DNA of 64,000 bases, taken from assembly GCF_000316115.1 (NCBI RefSeq), contig NZ_JH993797.1, forward strand, positions 2,404,486 through 2,468,485, written 5' to 3'. Shown piece after piece: positions 1-9,012 of this stretch. Position 1 is the first letter of the stretch; the number at the start of each line of letters is the position of its first letter. Position numbers and translations under genes: made by a program. The stretch is from Leptolyngbya sp. PCC 7375. Lineage in GTDB: Bacteria > Cyanobacteriota > Cyanobacteriia > Phormidesmidales > Phormidesmidaceae. The notes beneath the pieces were generated by a model, which made no database searches, was not told where the DNA came from, and saw only the letters and a list, made by a program, of their open reading frames with translations.

Positions 1-219
1 TTACTCGTCAGTGCGGGATACGATGCCAACGCCTCTGATCCCCTGGCAGGCATCGATTTAATGCCCGCAGACTATGGCTTTTTGGCAGCAGCCTGTCACA
101 AAGTGGCCCCCCGAGTCCTATTTGGACTAGAGGGGGGCTACGATTATCAGGCCCTTAGCCAATCAGTGATTGCCACCATTGAAGCAGTCCTACAGACTAG
201 AAATCTAAGGGCAAGCTAA
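1..219 (+). CDS. Histone deacetylase family protein (C-terminal part only)
   Basis: Frame 1 is open from the window edge to a TAA at 217-219, giving the last 72 residues of a protein whose start lies outside. The peptide contains SAGYDAN, DPLAGIDL and FGLEGGYD, which match the C-terminal part of the bacterial HDAC/AcuC/acetylpolyamine amidohydrolase family (metal-ligand Asp region and the glycine-rich LEGGYD active-site loop). Such enzymes remove acetyl groups from lysine or polyamine substrates in the cytoplasm. The substrate cannot be told from this fragment. It is convergent with the glycogen phosphorylase gene. Family assignment is fairly secure; function is by family only. Confidence 0.8.
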   Translation, partial: LLVSAGYDANASDPLAGIDLMPADYGFLAAACHKVAPRVLFGLEGGYDYQALSQSVIATIEAVLQTRNLRAS

Positions 220-288
220 AAGCCCTAGAAGAGCATGCTTCAACGAAAAAGCGAGGAGAGGGGGTTTGCCTGCCTCTCCTCTTATCCG

Positions 289-2916
289 TTAGGCAGTTAC
301 CTGGGTGGCTTCCATAGCCTCTAAATAGCCAATGACAATGCTTACATTGTCTGGATCGGCCCAAAGAATGAGGCGCGGCATATAGGAACTACTCAGATAT
401 TCATGCTTAGGCAACACCCTTAGAGAGAAGCCCTGAAGACCACTTTGGGTGTATGCAACATTGAGGTTATACAAGCTGCTGCCATCGGCATCTTGACCGC
501 GATAAACCATCTCTGTTGCTTGGCCACCTTGCAACTCGCCATCAATGTCGATTCCCCCTTGGTAAAACTCCACCGAAACATCCGAGGCCTTCAATTGCCC
601 CAAATTAACGCGAGCATTGACCTGTAGCGGTTCATTCACCTGCAAACCAACATCATGGGATAGATAGATTTCCGCGATAGAAATCTGTTGCCAGTGCTGG
701 TACAAGTCTGACTGCCACTGGGCTAGAGCCTTAGCTGGAGCATAGCTCTCGGCGACCAACTGCCGTCCTCGATCCGACGCTGCAAAATATCCTTGGTTGG
801 CATAGTCCTGGAGCATGCGGGCCGTATTGAAGGTCGGGGTATTCAACCGGATAGCATCCTTCATCTTCGCCACCCACCCACGGGGAATTCCATGGCTATT
901 GCGATCGTAGAAGAGAGGGACAACGGCGGTCTCTAACAGCTCATAGAGGTCATTGGCCTCCACTTCATCCTGATAGTCTGGATCATCGTAGTCTTCACCA
1001 GAACCGATGGGCCAGCCTGTGCGTACATAATCCGCCTCATCCCACCAGCCGTCTAACACACTCAGGTTGGGAAGACCATTCATTGCCGCTTTCATCCCAC
1101 TGGTTCCCGATGCTTCCCGAGGACGACGGGGGTTATTCAACCAGACATCACAGCCTGATACCATCCAGCGGGCGACGTGAATGTCATAGTTAGGAACGAA
1201 CACAATGGAGCGATCTAAGCCTTCATCACGGGTAAAGTGAATAATATTGCGGATCAGCTCTTTGCCTGGAATATCCTTAGGGTGAGCCTTACCAGCAATC
1301 ACAAACTGCACACGCCGCCCCAAGGTGTTAGAAACAATCTTCCGCAGACGTTCAACATCTCTCAAAAAGAGGGTGGCGCGCTTGTAGGTGGCAAATCGGC
1401 GAGCAAAACCAATGGTAAGAGTACCAGGGTCTAACACTTCTTGGGCCCGTTCCATTTCTAAATGAGAACCGCCTCGCTCCTTCACCGCTTTGTGTAGCCG
1501 GTCTCTAACAGACACGACCAGGTGAGAACGACAACTTTCGTGGTTGCGCCAGATCTCTTCATCGGGAATGGCAGCCACTTTGTCCCATAACGGATCATCC
1601 ACACCGACGCTATCCCAGTTAGGTCCTAAGTAACGGTCATAAAGCTCCTGGGTAGATTTAGCCACACAGCTGCGGGTATGGACGCCATTGGTGATGGAAG
1701 TAATCGGCACTTCATTCACTGGCAGACTGGGCCATAGACCACCAAACATCTTACGGGATACAGCACCGTGGAGCTTGCTCACACCGTTGACAAATGAGGC
1801 CATCTTAATGGCCAAAACCGCCATACTGAACGGAGCATCGTGATCTACGTCATCCTCTCGTCCCAGCCCCAAGAAATGCTCATGGGACAGACCAAAGCGC
1901 ACGGCATAGTGCCCTAAGTAATGGAATATTTTTTCTGGGGGGAAGAGGTCAATGCCTGCCGGGACAGGGGTGTGGGTAGTAAACAGCTGAGTTGCCTGGG
2001 CCATCTGCTGAGCTTCACTAAAGCTGAGCTCCTGAGCATCCATCAGCACACGAATGCGCTCTAAAGCCAAAAAGGCTGAGTGACCTTCATTGAGGTGATA
2101 GGCCGATGGCTTTAACCCCAAGGCCTGGAGCATACGGACACCGCCAATACCCAGCATCATCTCCTGCTGGATTCGCATATCAATATCGCCACCGTATAAG
2201 CGATCGCAAATGTCCTGATCGTGGGGTGCATTCGGCTCAATGTTGGTATCCAACAGATACAGAGGCACACGCCCTACGGTCACCCGCCAGATACGTGCAT
2301 AGACTTTACGCCCCGGATAGTCTACAGAAATGCGCAATTCATTCCCCTCACTGTCCCGCTCCAGAGCCAGGGGCATGTTGTAAAAATCGTTGATAGGATA
2401 GCGTTCCTGCTGCCAGCCATCAGCATTGAGATACTGGGCAAAGTAGCCTTCCTGATAGAGCAAACCAACGCCTACGAGGGGCAGCCCTAAATCGCTAGCC
2501 GTCTTTAAGTGATCACCCGCTAGAACGCCCAAACCTCCCGAATACACCGGCAGACACGTCGTCAAACCAAACTCCATAGAGAAGTAGGCGTAACACTCGT
2601 TATCTACAGGATTTGCCCGATTTACGTCGTACCATGACTGGGCATTCAAATAGTGCTCTAAACGCTCTACAGCATGGTTCATCTGGGCAATAAATCCACC
2701 ATCCTCAGCAACGGCATGGAGCCGATCCTGACTAATGGTGCTGAGCATTAAGATGGGGTTGTAGCGACTAGACGCCCAAAGATCGGGATCCAGACGTTTA
2801 AACAGGTCAATCGTCCCCACATCCCAATCCCAATGGATATTTTCAGCAAGCTGACGCAAAGGAGCTAACGAAGCGGGTAGTGTGGGCGTAACGTTAAAGG
2901 TACGAATCGGGCGCAT
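289..2916 (-). CDS. glgP: Alpha-glucan (glycogen) phosphorylase
   Basis: This 875-residue enzyme would release glucose-1-phosphate from glycogen by phosphorolysis, using pyridoxal phosphate, in the cytoplasm. The N-terminal half has FSMEFGL and YSGGLGVLAGDHLK. The PLP-binding signature EASGTSGMKAAMNG lies near residue 600, with its Lys as the Schiff-base residue. Length and the N-terminal type fit the shorter bacterial alpha-glucan phosphorylase subfamily rather than the classical muscle-like type. The ATG start leaves a normal N-terminus (RPIRTFNV). Nothing in the sequence suggests damage. It stands alone, transcribed away from the pseudogene to its right. Confidence 0.93.
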   Translation of the reverse strand: MRPIRTFNVTPTLPASLAPLRQLAENIHWDWDVGTIDLFKRLDPDLWASSRYNPILMLSTISQDRLHAVAEDGGFIAQMNHAVERLEHYLNAQSWYDVNRANPVDNECYAYFSMEFGLTTCLPVYSGGLGVLAGDHLKTASDLGLPLVGVGLLYQEGYFAQYLNADGWQQERYPINDFYNMPLALERDSEGNELRISVDYPGRKVYARIWRVTVGRVPLYLLDTNIEPNAPHDQDICDRLYGGDIDMRIQQEMMLGIGGVRMLQALGLKPSAYHLNEGHSAFLALERIRVLMDAQELSFSEAQQMAQATQLFTTHTPVPAGIDLFPPEKIFHYLGHYAVRFGLSHEHFLGLGREDDVDHDAPFSMAVLAIKMASFVNGVSKLHGAVSRKMFGGLWPSLPVNEVPITSITNGVHTRSCVAKSTQELYDRYLGPNWDSVGVDDPLWDKVAAIPDEEIWRNHESCRSHLVVSVRDRLHKAVKERGGSHLEMERAQEVLDPGTLTIGFARRFATYKRATLFLRDVERLRKIVSNTLGRRVQFVIAGKAHPKDIPGKELIRNIIHFTRDEGLDRSIVFVPNYDIHVARWMVSGCDVWLNNPRRPREASGTSGMKAAMNGLPNLSVLDGWWDEADYVRTGWPIGSGEDYDDPDYQDEVEANDLYELLETAVVPLFYDRNSHGIPRGWVAKMKDAIRLNTPTFNTARMLQDYANQGYFAASDRGRQLVAESYAPAKALAQWQSDLYQHWQQISIAEIYLSHDVGLQVNEPLQVNARVNLGQLKASDVSVEFYQGGIDIDGELQGGQATEMVYRGQDADGSSLYNLNVAYTQSGLQGFSLRVLPKHEYLSSSYMPRLILWADPDNVSIVIGYLEAMEATQVTA

Positions 2917-3167
2917 AGATCGATTTTTGATGCAAGTGCTTCAAGTCCACGAACATTCTGGCCCTGAAACTTAGTTTGGCACCAAACCCTTAACACTGTT
3001 TTCGCTCCCCAGCTTTATTTGTATGCGGACAAACCAGCCAGGATCAAGGCATCGCCCAAAAGCTAAAATTTTTCTTCATTTCAACAAGACCCGTATGTTT
3101 TGATTGCGTTCAATTGCCTTTTATTGCATTTTATGTTTGGACGCAACGTTAATAATAGAAATCGATC

Positions 3168-3535
3168 ATGGCAAACGCAACCACTCATCTTGCAATCGAT
3201 ATCGGTAGCAATTCTATAGCAATTCTATTTTGTTGCTCATTGCTAGAAAAACTGATGGGTCAGCCCCCTCCTTGACACATATCATTGATCAGGCTCAAAC
3301 CCTACGGTTGGGAGAAAATTTACATACTACAGGTTATCTTTATGATCAGGCAATAGAGAGAACCTTAACAGGATTAAAAAGCTATCTTGAAACAGCACAA
3401 TCATTTTCTCCCCTAAAAATTCTTTGTTTTGGCACTGAAGCACTCCGTCGAGCCAGCAACAGCTACGGAACAGATTTCCACAGCAGCAGTAGCCCTACAA
3501 AAGTACGTCTGCACCTCAGTTGTTCTACCACCTAG
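3168..3535 (+). pseudogene. Ppx/GppA phosphatase N-terminal remnant, frameshifted
   Basis: Starting at ATG 3168 the peptide reads MANATTHLAIDIGSNSI, the phosphate-binding opening of exopolyphosphatase/guanosine pentaphosphatase. An exact 11-bp tandem duplication (TAGCAATTCTA at 3206-3216 and 3217-3227) then shifts the frame. Removing one copy restores GSNSILLLIAR and joins the downstream frame, which continues with family-like sequence (RLGENL, then FGTEALRRASN) to about residue 100. After that the similarity stops and the frame ends at 3535, where a full Ppx would need several hundred more residues. So the gene has both a frameshift and a 3' truncation. No intact copy lies in this window. 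Confidence 0.8.
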
Positions 3536-3655
3536 ATCCTCAAGCATGGGTACAAAAATTCAACTTCAACATTAAAGACCAAGATCACACCCACTCCTGA
3601 GACTCAGCTACCTATCCCAAAGTAAAACCCTTGACTACAAAAGGCTTCCAACACT

Positions 3656-3729
3656 AAGAACCAAGAACCAAGAACCAAGAACCAAGAACTAAAATCACTT
3701 AGGAACTAAAATCACTTAGGAACTAAAAT
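3656..3729. repeat. Short tandem repeats (7-bp and 17-bp units)
   Basis: Five copies of AAGAACC (last copy AAGAACT) run from 3656 to 3690. Two exact copies of a 17-bp unit, GAACTAAAATCACTTAG, follow at 3686-3702 and 3703-3719, plus a partial third. Heptanucleotide short tandem repeats are common between genes in filamentous cyanobacteria. No coding potential. The flanking 3536-3655 holds nothing I recognise. Confidence 0.9.
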
Positions 3730-3756
3730 AAATTAACTTCCAAATTTTGGATGTAC

Positions 3757-3977
3757 TGAGATCTTGCACCTGGCAAGGAAGCATTAACCCACCTTGGACT
3801 CAAAGTCGCAAGGCTAACTGGCTCAAAACCGCTCAAGCGGTTAAAGAATCCCTAAAAGCTCTATATTTAGAGCTGCCCAGCCAATCTTGTCCCTTGAGTG
3901 GACAGCCCTCAATTAGCGTTGGGTTTTGAACCCAACGTGGGTTTGAGCTTCACAACCGACCTTAGTGCAAGATCTGA
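3757..3977 (+). mobile_element. 221-bp MITE, family A, copy 1
   Basis: The element has near-perfect 13-bp terminal inverted repeats (TGAGATCTTGCAC on the left; the right end reads TCAGATCTTGCAC in reverse complement). It is flanked by an exact 7-bp direct repeat, GATGTAC, at 3750-3756 and 3978-3984. A copy of identical length lies inverted at 48176-48396. A roughly 55-codon open frame is conserved between the copies but looks non-coding: it has no credible start or ribosome site and runs through the terminal repeat. No transposase lies in the window, so the element is non-autonomous. It ends 36 bp from the stop of the neighbouring pentein gene. Confidence 0.85.
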
Positions 3978-4013
3978 GATGTACAGACGTTCCATGGAAC
4001 GTCTCTTCAACAT

Positions 4014-5279
4014 TTACTTTTGGAATTTATTGATGGCTTGCTCCTTACTCGCACCTTTCAGTCGGCAGCCAACGCCTCCTAGATCTTGGAGACTTTTTTG
4101 GGCGACTTCTTGAGGGCTAAAGAACACTTTTTCTACAACCTGCCAGTCTCTTATCATCAACAGTTCGAACAACGTCTCCTGCTCGTTGGGTCCGCCATTG
4201 GTAATGTAGTAACAGCGGCCATCCGCTCCCTCCACAAACTCTCCATTAAAGAAGTTATAGAGCATGGCCTTCTCTAGATTCTCTCGTCGTACCTCCATCC
4301 CTGCTTCTAATAGGTCTTGGGCTGCATCTTCTTCTAAACTGCATTGCATTTTCAGCTTCGCTGCCATGGCTTTTGTTGTCATACAAGGCACCATTTCTGC
4401 CATCTCAATGGCATCTTTAAGCGCTTTGCTGTTGTCATTGACAATGACAACTCCCTTACCAATAAACAGCATGCCCATATCTAAATGGAATTGTCCGGGC
4501 TGCTCCACACAGATCACCTGATCAATACTGGCTAGTCCAAAATCCTCACAGATCACATGGCGCACCTCATGATCATTGAGCTGATAGAGATGGGCTGTGG
4601 TTGCGATCGCATCTTTGCCAACCAAAATCACGGGCTTGCCTGTGGCATCCTCCCCCGTAAGCATATTACCTCCCTCTATATAGGCTCGAATGTGGCCGAC
4701 AGTTTGTCCCCTTACCTGGGCAACCAGCTCCCGTTCCACCGCCATTTTGAATTCATTCACCCTGATTCCCAAGGGAATCCACAAGTGGTCATCCTGCAGC
4801 ACTTCCTCCAAAATATCTGGGGCCAGTTTTCCTTGCCACCGCTGTCGTCGCCCTGCGGTCATCGCCTTTGCCAGAAGATCATCATCAAACTGTCTCAGCA
4901 CGGCCACACAACCATTTGCCAGATATTCCACACTATCCTCAGCCCACTTTGATACAGGCTTTGGGTTCTCGGTAATTGTATAATTAAGCGTCTTATAGCA
5001 ATCTTGTGCGAATTCCTGCTGAATCTCTTCTCGACAGCCACTGTCCGTCAAGATTTCCAGGTATAACCCCAGCTCATTGGCTGTTTTCGCAAAGAATCTC
5101 AAATATGCTCTTTCAGTTTCGGCGGATACCTCGGTTTGGCCTCGCGTAAAGTTCATATGCAAAACCGTTGTTCGGCCACCTGGCGTTTTCTTTTGGGGTA
5201 ATGCACCACCAGTATCCACACTCGGCAGCTCTGTCGTGTGATCCCATAGCTTTTCTATGTTCCCGTTCTGCACATTCAT
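4014..5279 (-). CDS. Pentein-fold guanidine-modifying enzyme (amidinotransferase/deiminase-like)
   Basis: The 421-residue product shows the pattern of the guanidino-group-modifying (pentein) superfamily: YIEGGN near residue 205, a QFHLDMGM segment about 60 residues later, and a late GGVGCRLKG carrying the candidate nucleophilic Cys close to the C-terminus. Members hydrolyse or transfer amidino groups of arginine, agmatine, methylarginine or protein arginine. The substrate cannot be read here. I chose ATG 5279 over the longer TTG start at 5318 because GAGG lies about 10 nt upstream and the extra 13 residues look unstructured. It is a single gene, divergent from the phycobilisome linker. Its 3' end abuts the MITE. 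Confidence 0.7.
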   Translation of the reverse strand: MNVQNGNIEKLWDHTTELPSVDTGGALPQKKTPGGRTTVLHMNFTRGQTEVSAETERAYLRFFAKTANELGLYLEILTDSGCREEIQQEFAQDCYKTLNYTITENPKPVSKWAEDSVEYLANGCVAVLRQFDDDLLAKAMTAGRRQRWQGKLAPDILEEVLQDDHLWIPLGIRVNEFKMAVERELVAQVRGQTVGHIRAYIEGGNMLTGEDATGKPVILVGKDAIATTAHLYQLNDHEVRHVICEDFGLASIDQVICVEQPGQFHLDMGMLFIGKGVVIVNDNSKALKDAIEMAEMVPCMTTKAMAAKLKMQCSLEEDAAQDLLEAGMEVRRENLEKAMLYNFFNGEFVEGADGRCYYITNGGPNEQETLFELLMIRDWQVVEKVFFSPQEVAQKSLQDLGGVGCRLKGASKEQAINKFQK

Positions 5280-5542
5280 GCTGCTAGCCTCACAAAAGCT
5301 GATTGAAGGAATACCCAATCAGACCACCCATACATTATGAGACGTCTTACAAACAGATGTGAAGCGCCAGCGCTGGGAGTTGCCCTTGAGTTGTAACAAT
5401 TCCTCAAAGTTTACAGACCCTAATCTTAATAAAATGGTAACAATACACACTGTTTAAAATGGGCTGGATTACTGCCTTTGCTGAGCAAAACGGCTCGCAG
5501 ACCCAGTTCAACTTATACAGCTATAAAAATTGGAGACGGTGA

Positions 5543-7882
5543 ATGGTCAGCACATTTGCAAATCCTGTTGTTAATTCTGCCATTAGTTTGGGCACCCAAG
5601 CCTTTGATGAAACAGATCCCGTTCAACTATGGCCCAATGACTCTTTAGAAACCGTTGAGGTCGTTATTCGTGCTATTTACCGGCAGGTTTTGGGCAATAC
5701 CCATGTGATGGAGAGTGAGCGGGCCGCCGTGGCCGATGCAGAATCACAATTACGGAGTCATACTATCACCGTCCGAGAATTTATTCGCCAGATTGCTAAA
5801 TCGGAGCTGTATCGATCTCGTTTTTTTGAACCTTGTTCTCGCAATCGTTTTATTGAACTTAACTTTAAACATTTATTAGGGCGAGCGCCCAATAGTTATA
5901 GCGATATTGCTGACCATAGTTATCTCTTAGAAGCACAAGGATTTGAAGCAGACATTGACTCTTATCTAGATAGCGATGAGTACCAACAAACCTTTGGTGA
6001 AAGCATGGTGCCCTACTATCGGGGTCACAAGTCCCCGACAGGCCAGCAGGTATCCGGATTTCCCAATCTGCTAAAACTACTGCGCGGCGCAGCTAGCCAT
6101 GACAACAACTTAGCCCACAACCAAGAGGCTCGGTTAAATCAGGCCCTCATGGCGAATCAGATTGGTAAGATCGCCCCTGTCACTCGTCCCACCACAATCT
6201 GGAAATCTCCAGCTACCCAGGAGTTAGAGGCACGTTATGCGGCCTATGCTGCTGCACAGATCTCACCCGCTAAACCTGCCATTGAGTTAGGGACCCAGGC
6301 CTTTGATGAAACAGCCCCAGTTGAATTACGCCCCAACGATTCATTGGCAGCCGTTGATGTGGTGATTCAGGCAGTCTACCGACAGGTTTTGGGCAATGCC
6401 CATGTGATGGAAAGTGAGCGGGCTGCCGTTGCGGATGCAGAAGCCCAGCTACAAAGTCAAACCATCACCGTGCGCGAGTTTATTCGCAGAATCGCCAAAT
6501 CAGAGCTATATCGATCTCGCTTTTTTGAACCCTGCTCCCGCAGTCGGTTCATTGAATTGAACTTTAAGCACCTGTTAGGCCGTGCGCCCAATAACTACAG
6601 CGATATTGCTGACCATAGCCAGATCCTAGATTCAGCAGGGTATGAAACCGAAATCGACGCTTACCTCGGTAGTGATGAATATCTCCAGGAGTTTGGGGAA
6701 AACACAGTGCCTTATTATCGAGGACACCAGTCTCCCGTCGGCCAAAAAGTAGCCGGATTTGCCAACCTGCTAAAACTACTGCGGGGCAGAGCTAGTAATG
6801 ATAGTAACCCAGCTTATTATCTCTCCCAAGCACGGCTAATCCAGGCCACCATGACCAATAAGATTGGTGAAATCAAAGCGGTCAATAGCCCCGCCAATCG
6901 CCAGCTGACTGTGATAGAACCCGAGAGACTTCTAACCGAGCAAGAAAAAATTGCCCAGCAAACGTTCCAGGGTTACGAACCTTTCCGTCAAACATCACCA
7001 GTAGAACTATTGCCAGGTGCATCAACAGAGGAAATTGAAGTGGTTATCCGGGCCATCTATCGTCAGGTGATGGGCAATGCTCACATTATGGAGAGTGAGC
7101 GTTTAGTGGTACCTGAATCTCAGCTCAAAAAGGGTAATCTGAGCGTTCGCGAATTTGTTCGTCAAGTCGCTAAGTCTGAACTTTATCAGTCTCGGTTTAC
7201 AAACTGTTATCGCTATCGAGCCATGGAGCTGCACTTCAAACATCTTTTAGGTCGTGCTCCCCAAAACTTTGCCGAAATGAAGGCCCACAGTGCCATTCTA
7301 GATACCGAAGGCTATGAAGCCGACATCGATAGTTATATCAACAGCGATGAATATCAAAATGCCTTTGGCGAGAACATTGTGCCCTACTATCGGGGCTATA
7401 ACAGTGCTCTAGGACAGACCATGGTGGAATTCACCAATATGTTGCACCTGCTCAAGGGAGCCTCTGGCAGTGATAAGGATCTAACGGATAATCGCCCCCG
7501 CGTAACTAACGCGATGCTGCCCTATCAACCGATCAAAGTGAGCAAGCCCCGCGATGCTCAAGAGATTCTGGCAGAAATCTTTAACTTCACGCCAGCTGCA
7601 ACATCTCCAACTGTTCCAGAGCCCCAGTCCCAAGTAAGTGAACAGGACGTACTGATTAGCAAACTGCAACAGCAATTAGCTGCCCTGCGTCCCTCCGCCA
7701 GTATTGGGGCATCTGTTCTAAACAAAGGAACGCAGCCAAGAACAGTCTTGTCTGGCAATACTTCTCTCTCCCAACCAACTGATGAGAAGGCAGCTTTAAT
7801 TCAACGGTTACAGGGCGAGCTGATGGAAGCCCGAGCTTTAGCCACGATTGGTGATGCTCGTCTAACTAAGTGGCGACGATAA
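5543..7882 (+). CDS. Three-repeat phycobilisome linker polypeptide
   Basis: This 779-residue protein has three PBS_linker_poly (PF00427) domains, roughly residues 15-190, 244-420 and 472-645. Each carries the YRQV(L/M)GN, SELY.SRF, ELHFKHLLGRAP-type and NSDEY signatures. There is no phycobiliprotein domain, so it is not ApcE, and no CpcD domain. The tail has two short related segments (LISKLQQQLAALRP and LIQRLQGELMEAR) joined by a low-complexity stretch, possibly helical. The closest known design is the 81-kDa three-repeat linker of Gloeobacter (Glr2806), linked to bundle-shaped phycobilisomes. Whether it is orthologous is inference. ATG 5543 is preceded by GGAGACGG, and a strong terminator follows the MITE downstream. 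Confidence 0.9.
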   Translation: MVSTFANPVVNSAISLGTQAFDETDPVQLWPNDSLETVEVVIRAIYRQVLGNTHVMESERAAVADAESQLRSHTITVREFIRQIAKSELYRSRFFEPCSRNRFIELNFKHLLGRAPNSYSDIADHSYLLEAQGFEADIDSYLDSDEYQQTFGESMVPYYRGHKSPTGQQVSGFPNLLKLLRGAASHDNNLAHNQEARLNQALMANQIGKIAPVTRPTTIWKSPATQELEARYAAYAAAQISPAKPAIELGTQAFDETAPVELRPNDSLAAVDVVIQAVYRQVLGNAHVMESERAAVADAEAQLQSQTITVREFIRRIAKSELYRSRFFEPCSRSRFIELNFKHLLGRAPNNYSDIADHSQILDSAGYETEIDAYLGSDEYLQEFGENTVPYYRGHQSPVGQKVAGFANLLKLLRGRASNDSNPAYYLSQARLIQATMTNKIGEIKAVNSPANRQLTVIEPERLLTEQEKIAQQTFQGYEPFRQTSPVELLPGASTEEIEVVIRAIYRQVMGNAHIMESERLVVPESQLKKGNLSVREFVRQVAKSELYQSRFTNCYRYRAMELHFKHLLGRAPQNFAEMKAHSAILDTEGYEADIDSYINSDEYQNAFGENIVPYYRGYNSALGQTMVEFTNMLHLLKGASGSDKDLTDNRPRVTNAMLPYQPIKVSKPRDAQEILAEIFNFTPAATSPTVPEPQSQVSEQDVLISKLQQQLAALRPSASIGASVLNKGTQPRTVLSGNTSLSQPTDEKAALIQRLQGELMEARALATIGDARLTKWRR

Positions 7883-7939
7883 GCAGCACCCTATGTCTAC
7901 ATAGAGTGTGTCTACATAGAGATAAAGGTGAGTTCAAAT

Positions 7940-8110
7940 GGGTATGACCTCGACACGATGTAGAGTGCTATAACGCTTATCCAGCAAGGGTTTCAGGAAG
8001 ATTTGAGCGAAGAATAAATTTTCTCAGTTTCAGCGTGATGGAGATTGTAAGCTTCTTGTAGGGCTTAGGATTTCTGACTTTTTAATAGACATCTAATTGA
8101 GGTCATACCC
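7940..8110. mobile_element. 171-bp MITE, family B
   Basis: Perfect 12-bp terminal inverted repeats (GGGTATGACCTC) bound a 171-bp stretch without a gene. An exact 8-bp direct repeat, GTTCAAAT, flanks it at 7932-7939 and 8111-8118, as left by transposition. It sits between the linker gene stop and that gene's intrinsic terminator. The rest of 7883-8445 holds a 13-bp direct repeat (TGTCTACATAGAG, twice, near 7893-7920) and two terminators, and no gene. Confidence 0.88.
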
Positions 8111-8130
8111 GTTCAAATACCCCTAATGTC

Positions 8131-8163
8131 AAAGGAGCTTGAGATTATCAAGCTCCTTTTTTC
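8131..8163 (+). terminator. Intrinsic terminator of the three-repeat linker gene
   Basis: A perfect 12-bp stem (AAAGGAGCTTGA with its complement, 8131-8142 and 8148-8159), a 5-nt loop and a run of T. The MITE now separates it from the stop codon by about 250 bp. Confidence 0.88.
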
Positions 8164-8290
8164 TGTTGAAAAGAGCCTCCATGGAGAACCCATCATAACT
8201 GGGCTCGCAGGTATTTTCATCATCCGCACAGACAAGATGCCATCAAGTTTGCCGACCAAATAGGTTCGTCAAATGCAATCCTATCTATAT

Positions 8291-8328
8291 AAAAACAACT
8301 CTGGGAGGCCATCAAGACCTCCCAGAGT
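8291..8328 (-). terminator. Intrinsic terminator after cpeBA copy 1
   Basis: A perfect 11-bp stem (8298-8308 with 8318-8328; arm ACTCTGGGAGG), followed on the minus strand by a T-rich run. It lies about 120 bp past the cpeA stop codon. Confidence 0.85.
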
Positions 8329-8395
8329 AAGTTATTCAACTAATCTCTCAATCACAGTCAAATGACTAGACTAAGTCAATAATGACCATGAACGA

Positions 8396-8455
8396 GTCCC
8401 TTAGGAAAGGGTCCCTTAAGAAAGGGTCCCTTAAGAAAGGGTCCCTTAAGAAAGG
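8396..8455. repeat. 15-bp tandem repeat spanning the cpeA-1 stop codon (4 units)
   Basis: Four units of GTCCCTTAAGAAAGG (the first with a single G change) run from 8396 to 8455. Because the unit is 15 bp, each copy repeats the cpeA stop codon in frame (TAA on the minus strand at 8446, 8431, 8416 and 8401). The cpeA-2 end has only two units. Confidence 0.9.
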
Positions 8456-8940
8456 GAGTTGATTACATAGTCAACCAGAGCGTTGTACTCAGTTAAAGCC
8501 TGAGCAGACATGTCACGAGGAGCGCAACCACGGTTACGGGCAAAGCTTAGAGCCGCTACGTAAGGTGCAGTGGGCAGGTTTAGCGCACGGTATACTTCAC
8601 GCTGACCTGCAATACCCCACTCATCAAGAGGACCAGTACCACCCACAACTAGGCTGTAGCTGATCAGACGCATGTAGTGCTTAACGTCACGAAGACACTT
8701 AGCTTTGAACGTATCAGTGGAGTTTGCTTCACCCGTATTGTTCAAGTAAGGATACTTGGAGATGCAAGCATCGTAAGCTTCTTTAGCTACGTTATCCAAG
8801 TTGCCAGCTAGCTTCTCAGCTGCTTCAAGACGTGCTGCGGCACGCTGAAGACTACCTTGTACGGACTCTAGGTCGGAAGAGGAAGGAAAACGACCAGCTG
8901 CATCAGCTGCAGCGATCACAGTGGTAACAACAGATTTCAT
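8446..8940 (-). CDS. cpeA: C-phycoerythrin alpha subunit, copy 1
   Basis: This 164-residue light-harvesting subunit pairs with CpeB in phycoerythrin hexamers of the phycobilisome rods. Both phycoerythrobilin-attachment cysteines are present: Cys82 (in KCLRDVKHY) and Cys139 (in RNRGCAPRD). Length and sequence are typical for CpeA. It lies 72 bp downstream of cpeB-1 in one operon and ends in a 15-bp tandem repeat, with a terminator beyond. It differs from copy 2 at only four residues: Ser21 (Thr in copy 2), Thr69 (Ala), Leu83 (Met) and Val86 (Ile). Two of these flank the Cys82 bilin. Lyases CpeY/CpeZ and CpeS are the expected partners. Confidence 0.97.
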   Translation of the reverse strand: MKSVVTTVIAAADAAGRFPSSSDLESVQGSLQRAAARLEAAEKLAGNLDNVAKEAYDACISKYPYLNNTGEANSTDTFKAKCLRDVKHYMRLISYSLVVGGTGPLDEWGIAGQREVYRALNLPTAPYVAALSFARNRGCAPRDMSAQALTEYNALVDYVINSLS

Positions 8941-9012
8941 TTTTGGTATTTCTCCAGTAGTTAAATTGATCGTGATTGAGTTAGAGCAATCTCGCTAAGG
9001 CGTCTAATGAGA

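Noticed and set aside
3656..3729. Regular direct repeats that might suggest a CRISPR array
   Set aside because: Units are 7 and 17 bp with no variable spacers; simple tandem repeats, and no cas genes in the window.
3747..3929. Open frame of 60 codons in MITE copy 1, repeated in copy 2
   Set aside because: It lies within a terminal-inverted-repeat element, runs through the repeat end, and lacks a plausible ribosome site; conserved because the DNA is conserved.
5280..5318. TTG start giving 13 more residues to the pentein gene
   Set aside because: ATG 5279 has a ribosome site and the extra residues are not protein-like in composition.
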